Shown one piece after another: positions 9,960 to 18,647 of a DNA stretch of 64,000 nucleotides. Below the pieces are notes generated by a model that saw nothing but the letters and a program-made list of their open reading frames with translations, was not told where the DNA came from and did no database searches. Source of the DNA: Mycolicibacterium porcinum (GTDB lineage Bacteria > Actinomycetota > Actinomycetes > Mycobacteriales > Mycobacteriaceae); NCBI GenBank assembly GCA_002086835.1, contig MVIG01000003.1, positions 310,001-374,000 of the forward strand, read 5' to 3'. Numbering within the stretch: the first letter of the stretch is position 1; every line of letters begins with the position of its first letter. The translations under genes were made by a program, and so were the position numbers.

Positions 9960-11624
9960 GTGACCTACTACCCGCCGCGGCCGCCGGCCGATCACGGCGC
10001 GGAACATCCCGGAATGGCCAACTATCCCAGCGACGAGACGCCGCGCCGGCCACGCAGGCACTCGGTGCCCAGCTCCAACCGCTGGCTGCCGCCGCTCGAC
10101 GAGGAGCACACCGCAACGCACTCGACACGCGACGACACGGCACAGTCCCGCGGGGTCGGGTCGGCGGCGGGCGAGCGGGTCACCGTCACCCGGGCAGCCG
10201 CCGCGCGCAGCCGCGAAATGGGCTCGCGGATGTACGGTTTCGTGCATCGTGCGGCCACCGCCGACGGCGCCGACAAGTCCGGGCTGACCGCGCTGACCTG
10301 GCCGGTGGTGGCGAACTTCGCGGTCGACGCGGCCATGGCCGTGGCCCTGGCCAACACGCTGTTCTTCGCCGCGGCCAGCGGGGAATCCAAGAGCAAGGTC
10401 GCGCTCTACCTGCTGATCACCATTGCCCCGTTCGCGGTGATCGCCCCGCTGATCGGGCCCGCGCTCGACCGCCTGCAGCACGGCCGCCGCATGGCGCTGG
10501 CCGCGTCGTTCGCGTTGCGCACCGTGCTGATCATCGTGCTGATCGCCAACTACGACGGCGCCACCGGGAGCTATCCCTCGTGGGTGCTCTATCCGTGTGC
10601 GCTCGGAATGATGGTGCTGTCCAAATCCTTCTCCGTGCTGCGCAGCGCGGTGACCCCGCGTGTGCTGCCCCCGTCGATCGACCTGGTCCGGGTGAACTCG
10701 CGGCTGACCACCTTCGGCCTGCTCGGCGGCACGGTGGTCGGCGGCGGGATCGCGGCGGGCGCCGAGTACCTGTTCAACGTGGCCGAGTTGCCCGGGGCGC
10801 TCTACGTGGTGGCCGCGGTCAGCGTCGCCGGCGCGGTGCTGTCCATGCGGATCCCGAAATGGGTCGAGGTCACCGAGGGCGAGGTGCCCACGACGCTGAG
10901 CTACCACGGGCAATCCGACGGCCATGGTGAGCTGCGACGTCATCCGGGCAAGCCCAAGTCCGAACGTCAGCCGTTGGGCCGCAACACCATCACCGCGCTG
11001 TGGGGCAACTGCACCATCAAGGTGATGGTCGGCTTCCTGTTCCTCTACCCCGCGTTCGTCGCCAAATCCCACGAGGCCAGCGGCTGGGAACAGCTGCTCA
11101 TCCTCGGCCTGATCGGGGCCGCGGCCGGGATCGGCAACTTCGGCGGCAACATCGCCGCCGCGCGGCTCAAGCTCGGCCACCCCGCGCAGCTGGTGGTGCG
11201 GGCCGCCGCCGCGGTCACCGCCGTCGCCCTGGCCACCGCACTGAACGGAAACCTCCTGGTTGCCGCCGGCGCGACCCTCGTCACCTCGGCCGCCAGCGCG
11301 ATCGCGAAGGCGTCACTGGACGCGTCCCTTCAGGACGACCTGCCGGAGGCCTCGCGGGCCTCGGCGTTCGGCCGGTCGGAATCGGTGCTGCAGCTGGCCT
11401 GGGTGGCCGGCGGCGCCACCGGGGTGCTGATCTATACAGACCTCACAGTCGGGTTCACTACCATCACGGCCGTGCTGATACTGGGCCTGGCGCAGACCAT
11501 CGTGAGCTATCGCGGCGAATCGCTGATTCCGGGCCTGGGCGGCAACCGCCCGGTCCACGCCGCACCCGAAGGCGGCAGCCATCCCGCCGCAGCCCCGACG
11601 ACAGCACAGTGGGAGTCCCGATGA
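9960..11624 (+). CDS. MFS transporter with long cytoplasmic N-terminus
   Basis: 554 residues from GTG 9960. The first 90 residues are Pro/Arg/Ser-rich and polar, followed by about 12 hydrophobic segments, with the central loop (about 295-335) rich in His and charged residues. Homologue of Rv0876c. The substrate cannot be predicted. The stop overlaps the start of the DUF2771 lipoprotein-like gene (ATGA at 11621-11624), so the two are coupled. Confidence 0.87.
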   Translation: MTYYPPRPPADHGAEHPGMANYPSDETPRRPRRHSVPSSNRWLPPLDEEHTATHSTRDDTAQSRGVGSAAGERVTVTRAAAARSREMGSRMYGFVHRAATADGADKSGLTALTWPVVANFAVDAAMAVALANTLFFAAASGESKSKVALYLLITIAPFAVIAPLIGPALDRLQHGRRMALAASFALRTVLIIVLIANYDGATGSYPSWVLYPCALGMMVLSKSFSVLRSAVTPRVLPPSIDLVRVNSRLTTFGLLGGTVVGGGIAAGAEYLFNVAELPGALYVVAAVSVAGAVLSMRIPKWVEVTEGEVPTTLSYHGQSDGHGELRRHPGKPKSERQPLGRNTITALWGNCTIKVMVGFLFLYPAFVAKSHEASGWEQLLILGLIGAAAGIGNFGGNIAAARLKLGHPAQLVVRAAAAVTAVALATALNGNLLVAAGATLVTSAASAIAKASLDASLQDDLPEASRASAFGRSESVLQLAWVAGGATGVLIYTDLTVGFTTITAVLILGLAQTIVSYRGESLIPGLGGNRPVHAAPEGGSHPAAAPTTAQWESR

Positions 11625-12133
11625 AACGCGCTCTGGCGGCCCTGGCCGCCGTGGTCGTGCTGGCGATTGCCGGCACCACGGTCGGGGTCTGGCGGCTGCA
11701 CAGTGCACACGGCGACCAGCTGCCGGAGATCAGTGCGTACTCGCACGGGCATGCGGTGCGGGTGGGGCCGTTCCAGTACTGCGAGGTGCTCAACCTCGAT
11801 GACTGCAAGGAACCGCGTGAGGCCGGCGAGCTGCGCGTGACCAAGGAAAGCCCGGTCCAGCTCTCGGTGCCCAGTTCGGTCGCCCGGGCACCGTGGCGGT
11901 TGCTGCGGGTGTACGAGAACCCGATCGACACGACGGTCACGTACTACGCACCCAAGACGACGCTGGCCGTCACCATCCCGACGGTCGATCCCAACCGGGG
12001 CCGGCTCACCGGGCTGGCGGTCCAGATGCTGACCCTGGTGCAGGACCAGAACGGCGAGGAGTTCGCGCTGCCCCACGCCGAGTGGTCGGTCAGCACGGTC
12101 TGGCCGGACCGCGACCAGCCGGACCCGCGCTAA
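11621..12133 (+). CDS. DUF2771 exported/membrane-anchored protein
   Basis: 170 residues. A single N-terminal hydrophobic segment (about 4-24, with no lipobox Cys) acts as an uncleaved anchor or signal peptide. The rest is an extracytoplasmic domain with a likely disulphide pair in YCEVLNLDDCKEP. Counterpart of Rv0875c. Coupled to the MFS transporter and may be its accessory protein. Convergent with the next gene, overlapping it by 4 bp. Confidence 0.85.
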   Translation: MKRALAALAAVVVLAIAGTTVGVWRLHSAHGDQLPEISAYSHGHAVRVGPFQYCEVLNLDDCKEPREAGELRVTKESPVQLSVPSSVARAPWRLLRVYENPIDTTVTYYAPKTTLAVTIPTVDPNRGRLTGLAVQMLTLVQDQNGEEFALPHAEWSVSTVWPDRDQPDPR

Positions 12134-13146
12134 CCCGCCGAGTGCCCGGCCGGTACCCGCTCCCCCTCAGGCGTCGGCCCCGGCGGTGTGCCGTCACCGA
12201 AAGGCCTGCCGCCCAATGCTTCCCGGCCATGCGGGGTGAGCCAGTTGGCCAGGTCCGGACCCTTGGGCACGATCTGCGTCGGATTGATGTCCGAATGCAC
12301 GATGTAGTAGTGCTGCTTGATCTGAACGAAGTCGATGGTGTCACCGAAGCCCGGCGTCTGGAACAGGTCCCGCGCGTACGCCCAGAGCACGTCCATCTCG
12401 GCGAGCTTGGCCCGGTTGCACTTGAAATGGCCGTGATAGACCGGGTCGAACCGGGCCAGCGTGGTGAACAGCCGCACATCGGCCTCGGTGATGGTGTCGC
12501 CCACCAGATAACGCTGAATGCTCAGCCGGTCGGTCAGCCAGTCCAGCGCGGCGAACAACCGGTCGTAGGCGGCGTCGTAGGCCTGCTGTGAGCCGGCGAA
12601 ACCGCATCGGTAGACGCCGTTGTTGACCTCGGTGTAGATGCGCTTGGCCACGGTGTCGATCTCGTCGCGCAACGGCTCGGGGTACAGCTGCGGCGCGCCC
12701 TCGCGCTGGTACGCGGTCCATTCGGTGGAGAAGTCCAGCGTCATCTGGGCGAAGTCGTTGGTCACCACCGCGCCCGTGGCGACCTCGACGATCGCGGGCA
12801 CGGTGATGCCCTTCGGGTAGTTCGGGTCGCGTTTGAAGTACGCGTCCTGCAACCGCGGGATCTTCAGCACCGGGTCGAGCCCGTCGGGGTCGAGGTCGAA
12901 CGTCCAGCTGCGCGCATCATGGGTTGGACCGCAAAAGCCAATGGACAGAACATTTTCCAGACCAAGCAGGCGCCGCACGATGATGGTGCGATTGGCCCAC
13001 GGGCAGGCCCGCGCGACGATCAGCCGGTACCGGCCCGGCTCCACGGGATAGCCGTCACGGCCATCGGCCGTGATCCTGGTGGTGATGTAGTTGGTGTCGC
13101 GGTTGAACTCACCGCTGCCGGAAGCGACGTAGGAGCCCTGGGTCAT
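12130..13146 (-). CDS. Xi-class glutathione transferase-like / glutathionyl-hydroquinone reductase family protein
   Basis: 338 residues. The N-terminal thioredoxin fold has the catalytic Cys in ARACPWANR (about 49), and the C-terminal all-alpha domain contains YLVGDTITEADVRLFTTLARFDPVYHGHFKCN, here cited by parts, typical of the ECM4/YqjG family. Those enzymes reduce glutathionyl-(hydro)quinones. Mycobacteria make mycothiol instead of glutathione, so the true thiol partner is probably mycothiol; that is inference. Start ATG 13144-13146. A hairpin at 13174-13210 separates it from cspB. Confidence 0.88.
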   Translation of the reverse strand: MTQGSYVASGSGEFNRDTNYITTRITADGRDGYPVEPGRYRLIVARACPWANRTIIVRRLLGLENVLSIGFCGPTHDARSWTFDLDPDGLDPVLKIPRLQDAYFKRDPNYPKGITVPAIVEVATGAVVTNDFAQMTLDFSTEWTAYQREGAPQLYPEPLRDEIDTVAKRIYTEVNNGVYRCGFAGSQQAYDAAYDRLFAALDWLTDRLSIQRYLVGDTITEADVRLFTTLARFDPVYHGHFKCNRAKLAEMDVLWAYARDLFQTPGFGDTIDFVQIKQHYYIVHSDINPTQIVPKGPDLANWLTPHGREALGGRPFGDGTPPGPTPEGERVPAGHSAG

Positions 13147-13173
13147 GAGCCCAGCATGCCCGTCGAGAGTTGG

Positions 13174-13210
13174 CTTGTGTTCGAGAAATCAACACATCCT
13201 CGAACACAAG
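13174..13210. terminator. hairpin between cspB and the GST-like gene
   Basis: Perfect 12-bp arms CTTGTGTTCGAG (13174-13185) and CTCGAACACAAG (13199-13210), with a 13-nt loop and a few more wobble pairs outside. It lies downstream of cspB in its direction of transcription. No T-run, so termination is plausible but not certain. Confidence 0.5.
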
Positions 13211-13231
13211 TCGACGTTCGGCGCACGGGTA

Positions 13232-13651
13232 CTAGGCGTCGAGCTCCTGCGCGACGGCCTTGACCACCTCGGACACCCGGCGCGCGATCTTACGGTCGGG
13301 GTAGCGGCCCTTGCGCAGCTCGGGCTGCACGATGTCCTCGAGCAGCGTGATCATGTCCGAGACCATGCCGTGCAGCTCGTCGGGAGTGTGCTTGTGCTCG
13401 GGACGCTCGGCCTCGCGCCGGGCCCGGCTCAGGCTCGGCGGCGGGTCGATGAGCTTGAGGCTCAACGCCTGCGGGCCACGACGGCCCGCGGCCACGCCGA
13501 ACTCGACACGTTGACCGGCCTTGAGGCCTTCGACACCCGCGGGCAACGCCGAGGACCGCACATAGACGTCCTCACCGTCCTCCTGGGACACAAAGCCGAA
13601 GCCCTTTTCGGCGTCGTACCACTTCACCTTGCCGGTCGGCACTGCACTCAC
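13232..13651 (-). CDS. cspB: cold-shock domain protein with helical C-terminal extension
   Basis: 139 residues from GTG 13649-13651. The N-terminal cold-shock domain (about 5-70) contains RNP1-like KGFGFV and RNP2-like VYVRSSAL, binding single-stranded RNA/DNA. The C-terminal 70 residues are charged and helical and absent from 67-residue CspA proteins. This two-part form matches M. tuberculosis CspB (Rv0871). Divergent from the YccF gene over about 150 bp. Confidence 0.93.
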   Translation of the reverse strand: MSAVPTGKVKWYDAEKGFGFVSQEDGEDVYVRSSALPAGVEGLKAGQRVEFGVAAGRRGPQALSLKLIDPPPSLSRARREAERPEHKHTPDELHGMVSDMITLLEDIVQPELRKGRYPDRKIARRVSEVVKAVAQELDA

Positions 13652-13804
13652 CCGCTCGTCTTGTCAGAACTACATACACACATAAAGTTCGCGTCCCGTC
13701 AGCGCCGGGACGCGATGGAGCGATCTTACTCGGCCCTCCCCCGGTGCTTCACCCCTATTACTCGGTAGGCTTGAAACCACCTCTGGAAGAGAGATGCGCC
13801 GGTA

Positions 13805-14197
13805 ATGCGAGTGATTCTGAACATCATCTGGTTGATCTTCGGCGGCCTGTGGCTGGCGCTGGGATACCTCGTGGCCGCCCTGATCTGCTTCGTGCTGATC
13901 ATCACGATCCCGTTCGGGTTCGCCTCGCTGCGCATCGCGTCCTACGCCCTGTGGCCGTTCGGCCGCACGATCGTCGACAAGCCCGGAACCCGGCCCGGCG
14001 CGCTGGTCGGCAACATCATCTGGATCATCCTGTTCGGCTGGTGGCTGGCGCTCGGCCATCTGGTCAGCGCGGTGGCCATGGCCGTCACGATCATCGGAAT
14101 CCCGTTGGCGCTGGCCGATCTCAAGATGATCCCGGTCTCGCTGGTGCCGCTGGGCAAGGACATCGTCCCGGTCGACTCACTGAAGGCCGCGGTATGA
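13805..14197 (+). CDS. YccF domain membrane protein
   Basis: 130 residues with two similar halves, each starting with a hydrophobic NIIW(L/I)I pair and containing ALG(Y/H)L(V), i.e. duplicated YccF domains with about four membrane segments. Counterpart of Rv0870c. The stop overlaps the moaA start (ATGA, 14194-14197). TAGGCT (13766-13771) could be its -10. Role unknown; its constant linkage to moaA in mycobacteria may reflect coexpression only. Confidence 0.87.
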   Translation: MRVILNIIWLIFGGLWLALGYLVAALICFVLIITIPFGFASLRIASYALWPFGRTIVDKPGTRPGALVGNIIWIILFGWWLALGHLVSAVAMAVTIIGIPLALADLKMIPVSLVPLGKDIVPVDSLKAAV

Positions 14198-15267
14198 CCC
14201 TGACCCCGCTCGGGCTGCCTTCGATACACCGCCCCGCCCCGCCCCTCGGCCCAGCCCCGACAACAGGCCCGCTGGTCGACACCTACGGCCGCGCCGCCAC
14301 CGACCTGCGGGTGTCGCTGACCGACAAGTGCAATCTGCGCTGCACCTACTGCATGCCCGCCGAGGGCCTGGACTGGTTACCCGGCGAGGCGCTGCTGAGC
14401 GCCGAGGAACTGGGCCGGTTGTTGCGCATCGCCGTCACCCGGCTCGGCATCACCAGCGTGCGGTTCACCGGTGGCGAACCATTGGTGACCCGCCATCTGG
14501 AGGACGTGGTGGCCGCGGCGGCAGCGCTGCAGCCACGGCCGGAGATCACGCTGACCACCAACGGCATCGGTTTGGCCCGGCGTGCGTCAGGCCTCAAGCA
14601 GGCCGGGCTGGACCGGATCAACGTGTCGCTGGACAGCGTCGACGCCACCCACTTCGCCCGGATCACGCGCCGGGACCGGCTGGGCGACGTGCTCGACGGC
14701 CTGGCGGCCGCCAAGGCGGCCGGGCTGGAGCCGGTGAAGGTCAACGCAGTGCTCGACCCCGCCTCGGGCCTCGACGACGTGGTGGGCCTGCTGGGCTACT
14801 GCCTTGATCACGGATACCAGTTGCGGATCATCGAGCAGATGCCGCTGGATGCCGGGCACACCTGGCAGCGCGCCAGCGTGATCGACGCCGACGCCATCCT
14901 GACCACCCTGGGCCGTCACTTCGACCTGAGGCCCGATCCGAAGCCGCGCGGCTCTGCGCCGGCCGAGCTGTGGCAGGTCGCCGCGAGCGCCGACCACCCG
15001 GCAGGAACCGTCGGCGTGATCGCCTCGGTGTCACACGCCTTCTGTTCGGCCTGTGACCGCACGAGGCTGACCGCCGACGGCCAGATCCGCAGCTGCCTGT
15101 TCTCCGCGGAGGAGAGCGATCTGCGCGGGCTGCTCCGCGGCGGTGCCGATGACGACGCCATCGAAGCGGCCTGGCGGACGGCGATGTGGGCCAAGCCCGC
15201 CGGGCACGGCATCAACGACCCGGACTTCGTGCAACCCGTGCGGCCGATGAGCGCGATCGGCGGCTAG
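14194..15267 (+). CDS. moaA: GTP 3',8-cyclase MoaA
   Basis: 357 residues. Radical-SAM enzyme that with MoaC converts GTP to cyclic pyranopterin monophosphate in molybdenum cofactor synthesis. The N-terminal cluster motif is CNLRCTYC (about 46-53). The second [4Fe-4S] site is formed by FCSACDRTRL and IRSC near 285-310. The C-terminus ends in Gly-Gly, needed for activity. Start chosen at the ATG overlapping the YccF stop; longer in-frame openings run through the YccF gene. Corresponds to moaA2 (Rv0869c). Confidence 0.95.
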   Translation: MTLTPLGLPSIHRPAPPLGPAPTTGPLVDTYGRAATDLRVSLTDKCNLRCTYCMPAEGLDWLPGEALLSAEELGRLLRIAVTRLGITSVRFTGGEPLVTRHLEDVVAAAAALQPRPEITLTTNGIGLARRASGLKQAGLDRINVSLDSVDATHFARITRRDRLGDVLDGLAAAKAAGLEPVKVNAVLDPASGLDDVVGLLGYCLDHGYQLRIIEQMPLDAGHTWQRASVIDADAILTTLGRHFDLRPDPKPRGSAPAELWQVAASADHPAGTVGVIASVSHAFCSACDRTRLTADGQIRSCLFSAEESDLRGLLRGGADDDAIEAAWRTAMWAKPAGHGINDPDFVQPVRPMSAIGG

Positions 15268-15531
15268 ATGACCGAGCACACCGTGGCCGTAACGGTCCGT
15301 TATTTCGCCGCAGCAGCCGCCGCAGCCGGAGTTGATACGGAAACGTTAGATTTGGCAAAGGATTCCACGATCGCGACGCTCGTCGAGCATCTCAGCGATC
15401 GCGATGCCGAGCTGGCGCGAGTGCTAAAGCGCTGCTCATACCTGTCGGACGGGATGGCGGTCCGCGATATGGGCAAGCCGGTATCAACGCATCAGACCAT
15501 TGATGTGTTACCACCCTTCGCCGGTGGCTAA
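15268..15531 (+). CDS. moaD: molybdopterin synthase sulfur carrier subunit MoaD
   Basis: 87 residues. Ubiquitin-like small subunit of molybdopterin synthase. It ends in Phe-Ala-Gly-Gly, the di-Gly tail that is adenylated and thiocarboxylated to donate sulfur. Begins directly after the moaA stop with no gap. Its partner MoaE is encoded 1.2 kb away on the other strand, across rpfA. Corresponds to moaD2 (Rv0868c). Confidence 0.93.
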   Translation: MTEHTVAVTVRYFAAAAAAAGVDTETLDLAKDSTIATLVEHLSDRDAELARVLKRCSYLSDGMAVRDMGKPVSTHQTIDVLPPFAGG

Positions 15532-15755
15532 CGTGATTTGCATCACATAACGAAATGGTCACGAGCTGGCTACAGCGCGGTGGAGCGCCGCACCCACCTG
15601 CGACAACGCGAAAATAACCTGCACCTTTAAACAACTTTTAGAGTTTGCTCAGGGCCAAAACGCCCGAGGCCGCTAAAGGTGACGAGATAGCGGGGAGCCG
15701 TTACCGTTCATTCCCAAGTCAATCGACCCTAATCAATTGACCTACCCCAGACCGA

Positions 15756-16724
<969 letters not shown>

Positions 16725-16727
16725 GTT

Positions 16728-17156
16728 TCAGGCCGAACCGACCCACTCGTCGGTGCCGTCGGAGAAGTACTGGTGCTTCCACACCGGTAGCCGTTCTTTG
16801 ACGGTGTCGACGAGGTGGGCACAGGTTTCGAACGCCGCTCTGCGATGGTCCGCTGCCACAGCGGCCACCAGGGCGGCGTCTCCTATGTTCAGGGTTCCGA
16901 TGCGGTGGCTGACCGCGATCGCCCGCACGCCGCTGGCCTGTGCGGCCACCTCGGCGGCCACCTCCTGCAACGTCTGAAGAGCGTTGGGGTGCGCGGAGTA
17001 GTCGAGCCGGGTGACCGAACGGCCCCCGTCGTGATCGCGCACCACCCCGGAGAAGCCGACGACCGCACCGGCCGCCTCGTGAGCCACCAGCGCCTCGTAC
17101 TCGGTCAGCGAGATCGGTGTCTCGGTCAGTTCGACACGTACGACGGTTGCGCTCAT
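16728..17156 (-). CDS. moaE: molybdopterin synthase catalytic subunit MoaE
   Basis: 142 residues. Large subunit of molybdopterin synthase, which inserts two sulfurs from MoaD into cyclic pyranopterin. Visible family features: [16 protein letters not shown] (about 34-49), [13 protein letters not shown] (basic pocket) and a C-terminal [16 protein letters not shown] with the catalytic Lys. Start ATG 17154-17156 overlaps the stop of the last mini-ORF of the tandem repeat (ATGA). Corresponds to moaE2 (Rv0866). Last gene of the minus-strand chain moaC-mog-[repeats]-moaE; convergent with rpfA with only 3 bp between. Confidence 0.95.
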   Translation of the reverse strand: MSATVVRVELTETPISLTEYEALVAHEAAGAVVGFSGVVRDHDGGRSVTRLDYSAHPNALQTLQEVAAEVAAQASGVRAIAVSHRIGTLNIGDAALVAAVAADHRRAAFETCAHLVDTVKERLPVWKHQYFSDGTDEWVGSA

Positions 17157-17377
17157 AGTTGTCTCCTCTTCGCGCAAGCGCTCATCGGTTTTGTCTCCTC
17201 TTCGCGCAAGCGCTCATCGGTTTTGTCTCCTCTTCGCGCAAGCGCTCATCGGTTTTGTCTCCTCTTCGCGCAAGCGCTCATCGGTTTTGTCTCCTCTTCG
17301 CGCAAGCGCTCATCGGTTTTGTCTCCTCTTCGCGCAAGCGCTCATCGGTTTTGTCTCCTCTTCGCGCAAGCGCTCAT
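17153..17377 (-). CDS. seven overlapping mini-ORFs between mog and moaE
   Basis: Read on the minus strand, starts lie at 17377, 17345, 17313, 17281, 17249, 17217 and 17185. The first six encode [11 protein letters not shown] and the last [10 protein letters not shown]. Each stop TGA overlaps the next ATG as ATGA. The first ATG overlaps the mog stop and the last stop overlaps the moaE start. Each unit carries AGAGGAG 9 nt before the next ATG (6 nt for moaE). The peptides may have no function of their own; the arrangement would let ribosomes terminate and restart through the repeat and so keep mog and moaE coupled. Whether they are translated is not known. Confidence 0.5.
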
Positions 17378-17381
17378 CGGT
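17161..17381. repeat. 32-bp tandem repeat, 6 full copies plus 29 bp
   Basis: Units start at 17161, 17193, 17225, 17257, 17289, 17321 and 17353 and are identical as read; the seventh stops after 29 bp at 17381. On the minus strand each unit holds a mini-ORF start, a GCGC-TT-GCGC palindrome and a Shine-Dalgarno. The outermost copies overlap the mog stop codon and the moaE ribosome site, so the unit looks like a duplicated mog-moaE junction. Adding or removing units would not shift either flanking gene, so copy number is free to vary. Confidence 0.97.
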
Positions 17382-17859
17382 GCGACGGATGGTCCTTTCC
17401 GCTGAGCTGGTCAAGGGCATGCTCCAGCACTCCGGCCAGTACGCCCAGTCCGTCCTTCACCCCGCCCGGCGACCCGGGCAGGTTGATGATCAGGGTGCGT
17501 CCGGCGACGCCGCACACGCCACGGGACAACACCGCGGTGGGCACCTTGTGCACGCCGGCCCGCCGGATCGCGTCGGCCAGCCCGGGAATCTGATAGTCGA
17601 GCACCGCCATGGTGGATTCCGGGGTCGCGTCGGTCGGTGAGATACCGGTGCCCCCGGAGGTGATGATCAGGTCGACGCGCTCCGACAGGGCCGCGCGCAG
17701 GGCATCACCGACAGCGTGCCCGTCGGCGACCACCACCTGCTCGGTGACGTCGTACCCGCGGTCGGAGAGCCAGCTGACGATGAGGGGGCCGGTCCGGTCG
17801 TCGTATACCCCTGCTGCGGCACGGGTGGAGGCGATGATGACCCGCGCCGAACGCGTCAC
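17374..17859 (-). CDS. mog: molybdopterin adenylyltransferase (MogA/MoaB family)
   Basis: 161 residues from GTG 17857-17859. Activates molybdopterin by adenylation before molybdate insertion. Family motifs: TSGGTGISPTD (MPT-binding, about 66-76), IPGLADAIRR and LPGSPGGVKDGL (about 128-139). The chosen start gives MTRSARVIIAS, matching the length and N-terminus expected for mycobacterial Mog (Rv0865); it overlaps the moaC stop by one base. A GTG six codons further upstream (17877) is an alternative. The stop codon lies within the last repeat unit and overlaps the first mini-ORF. Confidence 0.93.
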   Translation of the reverse strand: MTRSARVIIASTRAAAGVYDDRTGPLIVSWLSDRGYDVTEQVVVADGHAVGDALRAALSERVDLIITSGGTGISPTDATPESTMAVLDYQIPGLADAIRRAGVHKVPTAVLSRGVCGVAGRTLIINLPGSPGGVKDGLGVLAGVLEHALDQLSGKDHPSHR

Positions 17860-18329
17860 TATGTTGTTCTTTCCCACAATCCCGTTTTACCGCCTTCTTT
17901 GCGCACCACTTTGATGTCGTCGATGCGAGCGGCGGGGTCGACGGCCTTGATCATGTCGTACAGCGTCAGCGCGGCGACGCTCACCGCCGTGAGGGCCTCC
18001 ATCTCGACCCCGGTGCGGTCGGTGCTGCGCACGGTGGCGGTGATGACCACCGCGGCGTCGCGGACGTCGAAGTCCACGTCGACTCCGGTCAGTGCCAGTT
18101 GATGACACAGCGGGATCAGCTCGGGAGTCCGCTTGGCGGCCATGATTCCGGCCACCCGCGCGGTGGCCAGGGCATCACCCTTGGGCAGGCCGCCCGAAGC
18201 GATCAGGGCCACCACATCCGGCCGGGTGTGCAGGGCGCCCACGGCGATCGCAGTGCGTTTGGTGACGTCCTTGGCGGAGACGTCGACCATGTGTGCCGCG
18301 CCAGACTCGTCGAGGTGCGACAGTCCCAC
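17859..18329 (-). CDS. moaC: cyclic pyranopterin monophosphate synthase MoaC
   Basis: 156 residues from GTG 18327-18329. Second enzyme of the first step of molybdenum cofactor synthesis, acting with MoaA. Signatures: [15 protein letters not shown] at the N-terminus, [32 protein letters not shown] (active-site His) and [20 protein letters not shown] with KAVD (catalytic Lys/Asp). Full length. Second gene of a minus-strand run beginning with the small Rv0863-like gene 2 bp upstream. Corresponds to moaC2 (Rv0864). Confidence 0.95.
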   Translation of the reverse strand: MGLSHLDESGAAHMVDVSAKDVTKRTAIAVGALHTRPDVVALIASGGLPKGDALATARVAGIMAAKRTPELIPLCHQLALTGVDVDFDVRDAAVVITATVRSTDRTGVEMEALTAVSVAALTLYDMIKAVDPAARIDDIKVVRKEGGKTGLWERTT

Positions 18330-18331
18330 AG

Positions 18332-18520
18332 TTACCTGTTGACGACGGTGGCCGACTGGATGAAGGGCAGCTCTTCGGCCGGCAATGGGAAGGTCACATC
18401 ACCGAACGGGGACAGTGCGCCGGTGCGGTCGGTGGCGAGCTCGCTCACGGCGTGGTCATCGCCGTCGGAGAGCACGGGCCAGCCGTTGTCGACGTAATGG
18501 TTCTTCTTGTTGTCAGCCAC
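18332..18520 (-). CDS. conserved hypothetical small protein (Rv0863-like)
   Basis: 62 residues: [20 protein letters not shown], then [17 protein letters not shown] and [13 protein letters not shown]. No membrane segment or known motif; acidic, soluble. It ends 2 bp before the moaC start and so is probably cotranscribed with moaC-mog-moaE. A similarly placed small gene exists in M. tuberculosis. Function unknown. Divergent from the Rv0862c homologue. Confidence 0.75.
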   Translation of the reverse strand: MADNKKNHYVDNGWPVLSDGDDHAVSELATDRTGALSPFGDVTFPLPAEELPFIQSATVVNR

Positions 18521-18647
18521 GCTCCATATTGTGGCAGGCGCCTCCGCCGGAGGCGAGACCGGCGGGCTGGGGACCCCTCCTGCTTGCGGGGGAGAGCGCA
18601 GCGACCGGGGGGAGGTCCAGCGCGGGCTGCTTTACGCTGGTCAGGAT

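Noticed and set aside
17161..17381. CRISPR array
   Set aside because: Repeats are directly adjacent with no spacers and no cas genes nearby.
17159..17640. Plus-strand frames through the 32-bp repeat (repeating [14 protein letters not shown] peptide)
   Set aside because: Lie opposite mog and the mini-ORFs, run into mog antisense, and have no ribosome site; the repeat makes any frame look open.
18538..18640. GC-rich palindrome (18539-18555) and G-runs before the Rv0862c homologue
   Set aside because: Suspicious as a dispersed repeat, but only one copy is in the window, so nothing can be claimed.
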